NCBI RefSeq assembly: GCF_900163565.1
Contig: NZ_FUHU01000021.1
Location: 1 to 43,653 of the forward strand
Direction of reading: 5' to 3'
Source: Agrococcus casei LMG 22410
Lineage (GTDB): Bacteria > Actinomycetota > Actinomycetes > Actinomycetales > Microbacteriaceae
Length of the DNA stretch: 43,653 nucleotides
Shown: piece after piece, positions 1 to 8,151 of the stretch
Numbering within the stretch: the first letter of the stretch is position 1
Layout: each line of letters starts with the position of its first letter
The notes under the pieces: generated by a model
The model's database searches: none
What the model was told of the DNA's origin: nothing
Seen by the model: the letters and a program-made list of their open reading frames with translations, nothing else
Made by a program: the position numbers and the translations under genes

Positions 1-32
1 CAAGACCGACCCGAAAACCGGCGAGATCATGA

Positions 33-290
33 GTTGACAACTATAGGAGCATCAATGCCCTCGCCGAGAGCGTCGTCGGCCTCTACAAGACCGAGTGCGT
101 GAAGATCGACGGCCCGTTCCGCAGCGCCGACGACCTGGAACTGGCCACCTTGTCCTGGGTGCACTGGTTCAACGAGAACCGGCTGCACTCCTCGATCGGA
201 TACCTCACACCCACCGAGAAAGAGAACGAGTACTACCGTGAGATCAACTCCCAGCGCCAGTCGGCAGTGGGAGAACTCGCCCTCCACTAA
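33..290 (+). pseudogene. IS3-family transposase, C-terminal fragment
   Basis: The frame encodes the last ~80 residues of an IS3-type OrfB integrase-core transposase. It reads NALAES, GLYKTEC, FRSADDLELATLSWVHWFN, then RLHSSIGYLTP, which is the usual C-terminal signature of this family. The glutamate in AES is the expected third residue of the DDE triad; both upstream aspartates are missing, so the product cannot be active. The frame is blocked by a stop at 30-32, and the residues just before NALAES do not fit the family, so the left break lies near base 45. The first ~37 bases read KTDPKTGEIMS-stop in another frame and may be the end of a different gene. Confidence 0.8.
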
Positions 291-308
291 ACCCGGGGCG
301 ATTCAACC

Positions 309-833
309 CGTGACCGTCTCACCCGCGAGCAAGACAAGCTGCTCGAACTGCACTTCGCCGACGCCATCGACATGAACCAGTTCATCCGCCAGCAGGACCG
401 CATCCGCGATGAACTCGAAGTGGTTCGCCAGCTGATCACGGAACGGCACTCCGAGTACCAAGACACCAAGGAATATCTCGCGGACACCGTCGACTTTCTC
501 GAGAACTGCCATGCCCTATACAGCCTCAGCGACGACGTCGGCAAACGCCTGTGCAATCAGGCACTGTTCCGCAAGATCTACATAGACAACGACGACGAAA
601 TCCGTAGCGACCTCGCCCGTCCTTTCGAGACGCTCGTCGACGTGGCAAAGGGGATCGAACCCAGCCGCCCCACCCCGACACCGGAGCGACTGCAGAGCCC
701 ATCCAACCCCTGGCAGCACCCAACCAAGACCAAGGAGGACCCGAGTTCCATCCTTGATCGTAAGGTCGTGGGTTTCAGCCTTATCAATTTGGTAGCGGGA
801 GCGGGGCTTGAACCCGCGACCTCACGATTATGA
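309..833 (+). pseudogene. Large serine recombinase, C-terminal fragment
   Basis: Starting immediately after the transposase stop and in the same frame, the sequence encodes the coiled-coil tail of a large serine recombinase (LLELHFADAIDMNQFIRQQD, then DTVDFLENCHALY and NQALFRKIYID). The catalytic serine domain, recombinase domain and zinc ribbon are all absent. The frame has no upstream start of its own and runs antisense into the tRNA-Met gene before stopping, so the true end was probably near base 700-790. It looks like the remnant of an older integrated element, unrelated to the intact integrase at 12.3-13.8 kb. Confidence 0.75.
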
Positions 834-866
834 GTCGTGCGCTCTCACCAACTGAGCTACCCCGCC
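790..866 (-). tRNA. tRNA-Met (CAT)
   Basis: Read on the minus strand, the gene starts GGCGGGGTAGCTCAGTTGG, has an anticodon stem-loop with CAT in loop CTCATAA, a T-arm with GGTTCAAGCC, and encodes its own CCA end (790-792). The 7-bp acceptor stem includes two G-U pairs. The D-arm and 1-72 pairing fit elongator tRNA-Met better than an initiator, though a lysidine-modified Ile tRNA with CAT cannot be excluded from sequence alone. Confidence 0.93.
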
Positions 867-870
867 GCAG

Positions 871-942
<72 letters not shown>

Positions 943-1017
943 GTATGCCAAGAAGGCAACCGGATTATTGTAACACCAGAATGCACCTGAGTTGCAACAC
1001 GAGCCGACGCCGCGAGA

Positions 1018-2013
1018 TCAGCCCTGCCGAACCTCTTGCCAGATCGACTGCAGCGCCCCCGAAAGCGTCGGATGCGCGAACTCGAATCCCGTGTCGGCAA
1101 GCACCTGCGAGCGCACCCAGCGGCTCTTGAGCACGAGCTCTGATTCGGTGCGCAGCGCCCACATCGCGGGCTCGAGCATCCACCGGAACGCCGGCATCCC
1201 GACGGGGGCTCCGACGGTCTCGCGAAGCACCCGCATGAAGTCGGCATTCGGATGCGCGTCATCGGTTGCGAGGTTCACCGGCCCGTCGATCTCGTCATGG
1301 GCGCGGATGTGCTCCATCGCCCGCACGATGTCGTCGACGTGCATCCAGCTGAATCGCTGCTGGCCGCCCGTGGGACGCGCGCCGCTCGGTGCCACCGCAT
1401 CCGCCGTGCCCTTGCGGCTTCCGAGGCTGCGATACCGCGAATGCGGCAGCCAGGGGCCGTCGAACTGCGTGCCGCCGATGCCGAGCCTCGCCAGTGTGAA
1501 CAGCAGATTCGTGGCGTCGCCCTCAGATCCGAGCACGATCGTCATGCGCAGCGGAATCCGCCTGGTGCCGGGCAGGTCGCCGTGCATGAGTGCGGCCTCC
1601 CAGGCCCTCGCGACGTCTTCGCTGAAGCCCTTCTGCCCTGCCGGGTCAGCCTCGGTGTGGGCCTGCTCGGTGGTGTGCGAGTAGGTCGTGGCAGTCGAGG
1701 CGTTCAGCCACACGGGAGGCGGGTCGGATGCGCGAGCGACGGCCGTGCGCAGCGCACTGGTCGTGCGGATGCGCGAGTTCAGGATCTCGGCGCGATTGCG
1801 GTCGTTGTAGCGGCAGTTGACCGAGCGGCCCGCGAGGTTGACAAGCATCGCACTGCCGCTGACTGCGCGACGGATGCCGTCTGCGTCGCCCCACCGCACA
1901 TCCGCCCCGCTGCGCCCGATGGTGACGACCTCGTCGCCGCGGGCGCGCCAGGCACGCTGCACCGCCTTGCCAATGAAGCCGCTGGCTCCGGCGACGACGA
2001 CGCGGTCAGCCAC
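1018..2013 (-). CDS. NAD-dependent epimerase, TIGR01777 (SDR39U1/YfcH-like) family
   Basis: This 331-residue protein has an N-terminal Rossmann nucleotide-binding motif (VVVAGASGFIGKAV), the SDR segment LVNLAGRSVNCRY at residues ~57-70, and WLNASTATTYSH in place of a classical active-site stretch. FSWMHVDDIVRA at residues ~220 and a C-terminal DUF1731-like helix region complete the TIGR01777 architecture. The family's substrate is unknown, so only a cytoplasmic NAD(P)-linked oxidoreductase or epimerase role is inferred. The GTG start (2011-2013) overlaps the stop of the upstream transporter subunit by one base, which suggests translational coupling with metPS. Length is close to the ~300-residue norm. 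Confidence 0.88.
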   Translation of the reverse strand: MADRVVVAGASGFIGKAVQRAWRARGDEVVTIGRSGADVRWGDADGIRRAVSGSAMLVNLAGRSVNCRYNDRNRAEILNSRIRTTSALRTAVARASDPPPVWLNASTATTYSHTTEQAHTEADPAGQKGFSEDVARAWEAALMHGDLPGTRRIPLRMTIVLGSEGDATNLLFTLARLGIGGTQFDGPWLPHSRYRSLGSRKGTADAVAPSGARPTGGQQRFSWMHVDDIVRAMEHIRAHDEIDGPVNLATDDAHPNADFMRVLRETVGAPVGMPAFRWMLEPAMWALRTESELVLKSRWVRSQVLADTGFEFAHPTLSGALQSIWQEVRQG

Positions 2014-2126
2014 TACTCGGACTCATGCTCTTCTGGCGAGCGCGAGAGGTTGATGATCGCGGCGATCAGGCCGCCCCAGATCACGACCGCGGAGGCCGCG
2101 AGCATGACGATTGCTTCGATGTTCAT
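2013..2126 (-). CDS. metS: Methionine/alanine importer small subunit, MetS-like
   Basis: This 37-residue ORF reads MNIEAIVMLAASAVVIWGG, then LIAAIINLSRSPEE. It is a single transmembrane helix with a short charged tail, exactly the architecture of MetS, the partner required by MetP in Corynebacterium glutamicum. It begins on an ATGA overlap with the stop of the transporter gene (2123-2126) and ends one base into the epimerase start, so the three genes form a coupled operon. The protein is inferred to sit in the cytoplasmic membrane with MetP. It is easily missed because of its size. Confidence 0.85.
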   Translation of the reverse strand: MNIEAIVMLAASAVVIWGGLIAAIINLSRSPEEHESE

Positions 2127-3700
2127 GACTGCTCCTGCTTCGTCTCGCGCAGCGTGCGGTTCGCTGCTGTGTGTGCGGGCTCGGGCAGCTCGAGCGAGAC
2201 CGCCTTGTTCCAGGGCATGAGGCTGAGCAGGAAGCCCAGCACGATCGCCCCGGCGGCGACGCCCCAGCCGAAGATGTTGATGAGCCATTGCGGGTAGCCC
2301 GCGTACGGCGCTGAGATCTCGATCAGGAAGCTCTGCAGCAGCAGCGCGATGAGAGCGATGGGCAGCACGAATGCGACGATCGCCACCCACACCCTGCCGA
2401 GCTTGAACGAGCCGTACTGCGAGAGGTGCTTCGCGAACATCGGCAGCTTGCGGCCGAACCAGCCGAGGGCGATGATGCTCACGACTGCCGCCAGCACGAT
2501 GCCGTACTGGTTGATGAACCTGTCGGCGATGTCGAGCACGTTGAGGCCGCTCGTCGTCGACAGCAGGATGATGCTGACGAGAGCGATCGGGATCGTCACC
2601 AGCAGCGTGGCCTGCACGCGTCCGAGCTCGAACTTGTCGCGGAAGGCCGAGATGACGACCTCGACGATCGAGATGAGCGACGTGACTCCGGCGATGAACA
2701 GCGACCCGAAGAACAGCACGCCGAGCAGCTCGCCCATGGGCGCCTCGTTGAGGATGGTCGGGAAGGCCACGAAGGCGAGCACCAGGCCGCTGGTGGCGAC
2801 GTCGCCGACAGCCACGTTCTGTGCCGTCGCGAGGAATCCGAGGGCTGCGAACACGCCGATTCCGGCGAGCAGCTCGAAGCCCGAGTTGGCGAAGCCGACG
2901 ACGAGGCCCGAGCCGGTCATGTCGGTCTTGCGCTTCACGTACGAGGCGTAGGTGATCATGATCGCGAAGCCGACCGAGAGCGAGAAGAATATCTGCCCGA
3001 CCGCGGCCGTCCAGACCGTTGGATCAGCCAGCTTGCTCCACTCTGGCGTGAACAGCGCGTTGATGCCGTCGACGGCACCCGGCAGGAAGAGCGACTGGAT
3101 GACGAGCCACACGAAGGCCACGACCAGCAGCGGGATGAAGATGACAGCGGTTGCTCCGATGCCTTTCTGCACGCCGAGCGTCATGACGACGATCACGGCG
3201 AGCCACACGAGCACCATGGGGATCAGCACTGCCGGCACGAACTCGAACGTGACGCCTGCGTTCGCATCGGCGGTCTTGAGGAACTCGCCGAACATGAAGG
3301 CTTCGGGATCGTCTCCCCACTTCTTCGTGAAGGAGAAGATCGTGAACTGTGCCGCCCACGCGAGGATCGCCGCGTAGTAGACGGCGATCACGAAGCAGAT
3401 GATGACGTGCCACCAGCCGATGAACTCGTTGCGCTTGCCGAGCCGGCGCATTGCCAGCGGCGACGAGCCGCGCGTGATGTGGCCGATCGCGTAGTCAAAG
3501 AACAGGAACGGGATGCCCGCCACGAGCAGCGCCGTGAGGTACGGGATCATGAACGATCCGCCGCCGTTCTCGTACGCGACGTACGGGAACCGCCAGATGT
3601 TGCCGAGACCGACCGCCGAGCCGATCGCGGCGAAGACGAATATCTTGCGGGACGAGAATCCGCCCCTGCGCTTCTCTGCGCTTGCAACCTGTTGCGACAT
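2123..3700 (-). CDS. metP: Sodium-dependent transporter, NSS family (MetP-like)
   Basis: This 525-residue membrane protein has ~11-12 hydrophobic segments. The first carries the neurotransmitter:sodium symporter signature (IGSAVGLGNIWRFPYVAYEN, residues ~31-50), whose unwound helix coordinates sodium and substrate. Homology and the directly following metS gene point to Na+-coupled uptake of methionine and possibly alanine; the exact substrate is inferred from the MetPS precedent. Start ATG at 3700 is followed by a basic N-terminus. The gene is divergent from the alpha-glucosidase with only 38 bases between the two starts, so their promoters must overlap. Confidence 0.9.
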   Translation of the reverse strand: MSQQVASAEKRRGGFSSRKIFVFAAIGSAVGLGNIWRFPYVAYENGGGSFMIPYLTALLVAGIPFLFFDYAIGHITRGSSPLAMRRLGKRNEFIGWWHVIICFVIAVYYAAILAWAAQFTIFSFTKKWGDDPEAFMFGEFLKTADANAGVTFEFVPAVLIPMVLVWLAVIVVMTLGVQKGIGATAVIFIPLLVVAFVWLVIQSLFLPGAVDGINALFTPEWSKLADPTVWTAAVGQIFFSLSVGFAIMITYASYVKRKTDMTGSGLVVGFANSGFELLAGIGVFAALGFLATAQNVAVGDVATSGLVLAFVAFPTILNEAPMGELLGVLFFGSLFIAGVTSLISIVEVVISAFRDKFELGRVQATLLVTIPIALVSIILLSTTSGLNVLDIADRFINQYGIVLAAVVSIIALGWFGRKLPMFAKHLSQYGSFKLGRVWVAIVAFVLPIALIALLLQSFLIEISAPYAGYPQWLINIFGWGVAAGAIVLGFLLSLMPWNKAVSLELPEPAHTAANRTLRETKQEQS

Positions 3701-3738
3701 GCCTCACATCCTACGCACAACACCAATAGGCTGAAACC

Positions 3739-5373
3739 GTGACGAACACCATCGCAGTCGAGTCCGGTCAGCAGCCCTGGTGGCGCGACGCAGTCATCTA
3801 TCAGATCTACCCTCGCAGCTTCGCGGACTCGACCGGTTCGGGTGTCGGAGACCTGCGCGGCATCACCGATCGGCTCGATCACATCGCGGCGCTCGGCGTC
3901 GATGCGGTGTGGCTGAGCCCCTTCTACAAGTCGCCGCAGAACGACGCCGGCTACGACGTCTCCGACTACACCGACGTCGACCCGCTGTTCGGCACACTGG
4001 CCGACTTCGACGCGATGCTCGAGAAGGCGCATGCCCTCGGCCTGCGCGTGATCATCGACACCGTGCCGAACCACTCCTCAGACCAGCACGAGTGGTTCCA
4101 GGCTGCGCTCGCAGCGGCTCCCGGCAGCCCCGAGCGCGACCGCTACATGTTCCGCGACGGCAAGGGCGCCGACGGCTCCGAGCCGCCGAACAACTGGCCG
4201 AGCATCTTCGGCGGCCCGGCATGGACGCGCGTCGACGACGGCCAGTGGTACCTGCACATCTTCGACACGTCGCAACCCGACTTCAACTGGCGAAACCCTG
4301 CCGTCGGCGACATGTTCGAAGACGTGCTGCGATTCTGGCTCGACCGCGGCGTCGACGGCTTCAGAGTCGACGTCGCCCACGGCTGCATCAAGCCCGAGGG
4401 GCTACCCGATATGGAGACACACGATCTGCACGTCGGCGAAATGGATCCGCCCTACTTCGGACACGACGAAACCCACGAGATCTACCGACGCTGGCGCCGG
4501 ATCTTCGACTCGTACGAGGGCGACCGCGTGCTGTGCGCTGAGGCGTGGGTGCACCCGATCGAGAACATCGCCAAGTACGTGCGACCCGATGAGATGCACC
4601 AGGCGTTCAACTTCGGCTACCTCGAGCAGGAGTGGGATGCGCGGGGCCTGCGCGCTGCGATCGAAGAGTCGCTGCAGGCATTCGGCAATGTCGGTGCGCC
4701 AGCCACGTGGGTGCTGTCGAACCACGACACGATTCGCCACCGCACGCGTCTCTCGCTCGAGCCGAAGCCGCCCCACGGACGCGGCCTTGGCCCCGACTCC
4801 CCAGAGCATGCAGATCCGAAGCGCTCGCGCATCCGTGCACGTGCCGCGACGATGCTGATGCTCGCGCTGCCCGGTGGGGCATACATCTACCAAGGCGAAG
4901 AGCTCGGGCTGACCGAGGTTCGAGACATTCCCGACGACGCACGTGAGGATCCGACGTTCGCGAGAACGCAGGGAGAGCAGTACGGGCGCGACGGATGCCG
5001 TGTTCCGATTCCGTGGGAGGCTGACGCGCCTGCCTACGGCTTCAACAACTCAGGTCGCTCGTGGCTGCCGCAGCCTGCTGAGTGGGCAGAATTCGCTCGT
5101 GATCGCCAGATCGGCGACGACGGTTCGATGCTCGAGCTCTACCGCGAAGCCATTCGCCTGCGCAGTGTGCTCGGGCTCGGCTCAGGAGCCATCGAGTGGG
5201 TCGACTTCGGGCCCTCTGCAGTCGCGTTCCGAAACGGTCAGACGACGGTGATCACGAACTTCGGTGCTGAACCGATCGAGGTTCCTGCAGGGCTGACGAT
5301 TCAGTTGGCATCGGGGCACGTCGAGTCGACCATCACGGCCGATCAGACGGTGTGGCTGACAGCCACAGAGTGA
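3739..5373 (+). CDS. Alpha-glucosidase, GH13 family
   Basis: This 544-residue cytoplasmic glycoside hydrolase starts at GTG 3739. It shows the four conserved GH13 regions: DTVPNH (~108-112), GFRVDVAHG with the nucleophile D211, the acid/base E268 in CAEAW, and SNHD with D330. The N-terminal WWRDAVIYQIYPRSF and GDLRGITDRLDHI are typical of the oligo-1,6-glucosidase/alpha-glucosidase subfamily. The expected reaction is hydrolysis of alpha-glucosidic bonds in maltose- or isomaltose-type oligosaccharides; linkage preference cannot be fixed here. No signal peptide is visible. It converges with the M23 peptidase gene, leaving ten bases between stops. Confidence 0.92.
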   Translation: MTNTIAVESGQQPWWRDAVIYQIYPRSFADSTGSGVGDLRGITDRLDHIAALGVDAVWLSPFYKSPQNDAGYDVSDYTDVDPLFGTLADFDAMLEKAHALGLRVIIDTVPNHSSDQHEWFQAALAAAPGSPERDRYMFRDGKGADGSEPPNNWPSIFGGPAWTRVDDGQWYLHIFDTSQPDFNWRNPAVGDMFEDVLRFWLDRGVDGFRVDVAHGCIKPEGLPDMETHDLHVGEMDPPYFGHDETHEIYRRWRRIFDSYEGDRVLCAEAWVHPIENIAKYVRPDEMHQAFNFGYLEQEWDARGLRAAIEESLQAFGNVGAPATWVLSNHDTIRHRTRLSLEPKPPHGRGLGPDSPEHADPKRSRIRARAATMLMLALPGGAYIYQGEELGLTEVRDIPDDAREDPTFARTQGEQYGRDGCRVPIPWEADAPAYGFNNSGRSWLPQPAEWAEFARDRQIGDDGSMLELYREAIRLRSVLGLGSGAIEWVDFGPSAVAFRNGQTTVITNFGAEPIEVPAGLTIQLASGHVESTITADQTVWLTATE

Positions 5374-5383
5374 GCCGGGGGGC

Positions 5384-6826
5384 TTACTGGACGTCGATCG
5401 ACGTCCAGTTGGCCTGCGAGACCTCTGAGCGGTCGTGCAGCCAGCGGTACGGGTCGATGAGCACGACTTCGGCCGTGCGGACCTCGAGGTGCAGGTGGGG
5501 TCCGGTCGAGAAGCCGGTCGAGCCGACGTTGCCGAGCACGGTGTCGATCGTGACGACCTGGCCCTCGCGAACGTCGATCGAGCCAGCCTGCATGTGTGCG
5601 TAGCCGGTCTGGACGCGCTTGCCGTCGATGATGTGGTCGACGGTCACCATGTAGCCGCCAGCGCCGACGCCCTGCATGACGTGCGAGACGATGCCGTTTG
5701 CGACGGGCCGGATCTCGGTGCCGGCACCGGGACCGAAGTCGAGGCCCTCGTGGAAGGTGCCCCAGCGAGCCTCGAACGGGCTCGTGATCGGCACGTTCTC
5801 CATGTGCGGGAACGGCGACTGCACGTAGCTGGTGTTCATAAGCTCGAGCGCCTGCTCGTAGCCACTGACCGAAGTCCAGTAGGTGCCTGCGACAGCGTCG
5901 GTGTCAGCGATGGCCTGCACCTGGGCGATGTCGGCTTCGCTCATGCGCGCCGATGCGAGGGCGTCGTTGATGCCCAGTGCGCCGTCCTGCACGAGTCCGG
6001 CCTGCACTGCGCTGGCTGAGACCGTGAGGCTCTGCGAGTCGGCAACGGCGAGGGGGCCGGTGCCGCCCTGGTTCTGCGTGGCCTGCGTGACAGGCACTGT
6101 GGTCGCCACGACGAATGCGCTTGCGACCAGCAGGATGCCGCCGGCTGCGACCTTGCGCAGCACTGCGCCGGAGCGGCGGCCGCGACGGCGCGAGTGGTCG
6201 GGAGTCGGCTCGGGCTCGACGACGGGGCGTCGGCCGCGAAGCGTGTGCGCGCGAGCCTTGCGCAGAACCTCAGGGTCGGAGTGGAGCTTCGGCTTGGGCG
6301 CTGCGCCTTCGATGCGCGGCTGCGGGCCAGTCTCGTTGAAGCCAGTCTCCGCAGATTCTGCGCCGTTCGGCTCTGTGAGCGGCTTCGCCACCTTGCTGAA
6401 GTCGACATCGAAGAGCGATTCGGCCGAGAGCACGCGAGCGATGTTGCCGCGGACTGCCGAGACCTGCTTCGGAGCTCCGACGGGAGCCTGGAGGCCGGAT
6501 GCGGGAATGCTGTTGGTCGCGCGCTGCTGGTACGAGACGTGGTTGCGGATCGAGACCGAAGGAGCCTGCTCAGCCGCGATGTTGGCTGCAGCGGGAGCTG
6601 CGGGAGTTGCCTCAACAGGAGCTTCGACCACAGAAACCGGCTTGGTGCCGAATGCGTTCTCAAGCCGCTGCTTGCGCTCGATCTCTCGAACCTGTCGGCG
6701 AGTGAGCTTCTGCGGTGCTTCGACAGCGGGCGCTGCCTCAGCCGCTTCGCGCTGTGCTCTCAATGAACGGCGGGTCGGATGCGACGCCTCTGATACCCCT
6801 TCGGGATCAAGATTTGCGTCGTGCAC
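5384..6826 (-). CDS. M23 family metallopeptidase, membrane-anchored
   Basis: The C-terminal ~120 residues form a LytM/peptidase M23 domain with the zinc ligands HEGLD (~359-363, counted from the GTG start) and HLH (~444-446). Such domains cleave peptidoglycan cross-bridges or act as amidase activators. A basic, Ala/Pro-rich N-terminal ~220 residues, presumably cytoplasmic, precedes a single transmembrane helix (GGILLVASAFVVA), so the catalytic domain is outside. I chose GTG 6826 because GAAGG lies nine bases upstream; a TTG at 6865 would add 13 residues. The extreme 3' end contains a perfect 22-bp palindrome. Confidence 0.85.
   Translation of the reverse strand: MHDANLDPEGVSEASHPTRRSLRAQREAAEAAPAVEAPQKLTRRQVREIERKQRLENAFGTKPVSVVEAPVEATPAAPAAANIAAEQAPSVSIRNHVSYQQRATNSIPASGLQAPVGAPKQVSAVRGNIARVLSAESLFDVDFSKVAKPLTEPNGAESAETGFNETGPQPRIEGAAPKPKLHSDPEVLRKARAHTLRGRRPVVEPEPTPDHSRRRGRRSGAVLRKVAAGGILLVASAFVVATTVPVTQATQNQGGTGPLAVADSQSLTVSASAVQAGLVQDGALGINDALASARMSEADIAQVQAIADTDAVAGTYWTSVSGYEQALELMNTSYVQSPFPHMENVPITSPFEARWGTFHEGLDFGPGAGTEIRPVANGIVSHVMQGVGAGGYMVTVDHIIDGKRVQTGYAHMQAGSIDVREGQVVTIDTVLGNVGSTGFSTGPHLHLEVRTAEVVLIDPYRWLHDRSEVSQANWTSIDVQ
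5387..5408. repeat. Perfect 22-bp palindrome at convergent gene ends
   Basis: The arms CTGGACGTCGA and TCGACGTCCAG are exact reverse complements with no spacer. The element lies inside the last codons of the M23 gene and 14 bases past the alpha-glucosidase stop. It could fold into a hairpin ending both transcripts, but there is no T-tract on either side; a protein-binding site is the alternative. Confidence 0.5.
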
Positions 6827-6911
6827 AGCACCAGGCCTTCCATCAGAACAACGAGAACCATCCAATCAGCTGTCGGCATGAATTGCCAACGGCACGCTGA
6901 CCGAAGTGTCT

Positions 6912-6940
6912 AAAGTAACAGTTCGGTAACAAGCGCGCAA
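6912..6940 (-). promoter_or_regulatory. Possible promoter of the M23 peptidase gene
   Basis: On the minus strand TTGCGC (6935-6940) and TACTTT (6912-6917) are separated by 17 bases in the short gap between the phosphatase stop and the peptidase start. The match to sigma-70-type consensus is weak and rests on spacing and location only. Confidence 0.25.
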
Positions 6941-6948
6941 GACTTGGG

Positions 6949-7761
6949 CTATGATTCGTCAGCCCTGAGCTCGCGCAGCATCGCCAGGAAGTCCTCCGCG
7001 ATGCTCGGTGGCGCCATCGCTACGAATAAGTCTGTGGCGTCGGTGCTGACGAACGTCGTGCAGCCAGCTTCTTCGGCAATGAGCAGACCTGCCGCGACAT
7101 CCCATGGGCGCACACCGCGCTCGTAGTAAGCGTCGACCTGACCCGCAGCGCACGAGGCGATGTCGATGGCGGCCGCGCCCATCCGCCGCACGTCGCGAAC
7201 TCTCGGCAACAGCTTCGCCACGACCTCGCCCTGCTTACGGCGACGCTGGTCGTCATAGCCGAAACCAGTCGCGACGAGCGCCTCCTCCAGCGAAGCCGGC
7301 GCGCTTGGAGCCAACCCTGAACCGTTGACAGTGGCTCCAGCGCCTCTCGCTGCCTCGAATACGCGGCCGCTGACCGGGGCGGCGATGACGCCTGCCAGGC
7401 CCGTCCAGTTCGAAGGACGCAGCTCGCTGAGCGACGTCGGGCCTTCGACCGCGGCGATCGACACCGCGTACTCCCCCACCCCGTAGAGGTAGTTGACGGT
7501 TCCGTCGATCGGGTCGACCACCCAGGTGACGCCGCTGGTGCCCTCAATAGATGTTCCCTCCTCGCCGAGGATCCCGTCATCGGGCCGGGTAGCACGGATG
7601 CGCTCGAGCACAAGCTGTTCAACCTCGCGGTCGGCGGCAGTCACGACATCGGTGATCGACGACTTGCGGTCTGCAATCTCGACACCTTCTGCGCGGCGGG
7701 TTCTGGCCAGATCAGATGCTTCGACAGCGGTCGTTCGAGCGAGTTCGAGAAGGTCATGCAT
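6949..7761 (-). CDS. Inositol monophosphatase family protein
   Basis: This 270-residue protein has the metal-binding signatures of the IMPase superfamily: GEEG (residues ~67-70), WVVDPIDGTVNY (~80-91) and RPWDVAAGLLIAEEAG near the C-terminus. Family members hydrolyse myo-inositol-1-phosphate, histidinol phosphate or related sugar phosphates using Mg2+; the actual substrate cannot be decided here. In actinobacteria inositol feeds phosphatidylinositol and mycothiol synthesis. It lies upstream of, and on the same strand as, the M23 gene but with a 120-base gap, so co-transcription is uncertain. Confidence 0.88.
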   Translation of the reverse strand: MHDLLELARTTAVEASDLARTRRAEGVEIADRKSSITDVVTAADREVEQLVLERIRATRPDDGILGEEGTSIEGTSGVTWVVDPIDGTVNYLYGVGEYAVSIAAVEGPTSLSELRPSNWTGLAGVIAAPVSGRVFEAARGAGATVNGSGLAPSAPASLEEALVATGFGYDDQRRRKQGEVVAKLLPRVRDVRRMGAAAIDIASCAAGQVDAYYERGVRPWDVAAGLLIAEEAGCTTFVSTDATDLFVAMAPPSIAEDFLAMLRELRADES

Positions 7762-7835
7762 GGCTCAACGCTATCGCCGGTTTCCCGACCATGCCGTTGA
7801 GCGTGTATTCTGGCTTCTGCTGTCTTTCAGCAAAT

Positions 7836-7920
7836 GGCGAGTTACCCAAGCGGCCAAAGGGATCTGACTGTAAATCAGACTGCTCAGCATTCGGGGGTTC
7901 GAATCCCTCACTCGCCACCA
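7836..7920 (+). tRNA. tRNA-Tyr (GTA)
   Basis: The gene starts GGCGAGTTACCCAAGCGG, has anticodon stem-loop CTGACTGTAAATCAG with GTA, the long variable arm of a class II tRNA, a T-arm with GGTTCGAATCCC, and an encoded CCA end. It is divergent from the phosphatase gene and followed immediately by a strong terminator, so it is a single-gene transcript. Confidence 0.97.
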
Positions 7921-7922
7921 AT

Positions 7923-7962
7923 GGATCTGCCGCTCCGCTACTGCGGGGCGGCAGATCCTTTT
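7923..7962 (+). terminator. Intrinsic terminator of tRNA-Tyr
   Basis: Two bases after the tRNA, arms GGATCTGCCGCTCCGC and GCGGGGCGGCAGATCC form a 16-bp stem (one G-U pair) with a four-base loop, followed by TTTT. This is a textbook intrinsic terminator. Confidence 0.93.
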
Positions 7963-8049
7963 CTGGTTACAGGGGGATTCGAACCCCTCCGTGGGCGTTG
8001 GCGGCACAGCGGACGCACAGCGTTCGCCCGCCAACGGTCCGAGCAGATC

Positions 8050-8140
8050 CGCTGATTGAGGAGGCGCGCAGTGCCGTCTCGAAATCAGAACCGCTCACGG
8101 TCTCGAGATGCGGCACAGCGGTTCCTCGACCAACGGGGGC
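8050..8140. repeat. REP-like imperfect inverted repeat
   Basis: One unit (8050-8088, beginning CGCTGATTGAGGAGGCGCGC and ending GTCTCGAAATCAG) is followed by a second in inverted orientation (8099-8140, with GGTCTCGAGATGCGGCAC and CCTCGACCAACGG). The units match imperfectly as inverted copies. From memory this resembles intergenic REP/BIME-type repeats common in Microbacteriaceae. It sits downstream of the YibE/F gene where a transcript end would be expected. Otherwise 7963-8151 is empty. Confidence 0.55.
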
Positions 8141-8151
8141 GGACTCCTCGA

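Noticed and set aside
2426-3742. Long open frame opposite the NSS transporter
   Set aside because: Composition is Asp/Glu/Arg/His-rich as expected from the reverse complement of a GC-rich membrane protein; the transporter is clearly the real gene.
7963-8034. tRNA-like T-arm (GGGGGATTCGAACCCCTC) after tRNA-Tyr
   Set aside because: No acceptor, D-arm or anticodon stem can be formed around it; at most a partial relic.
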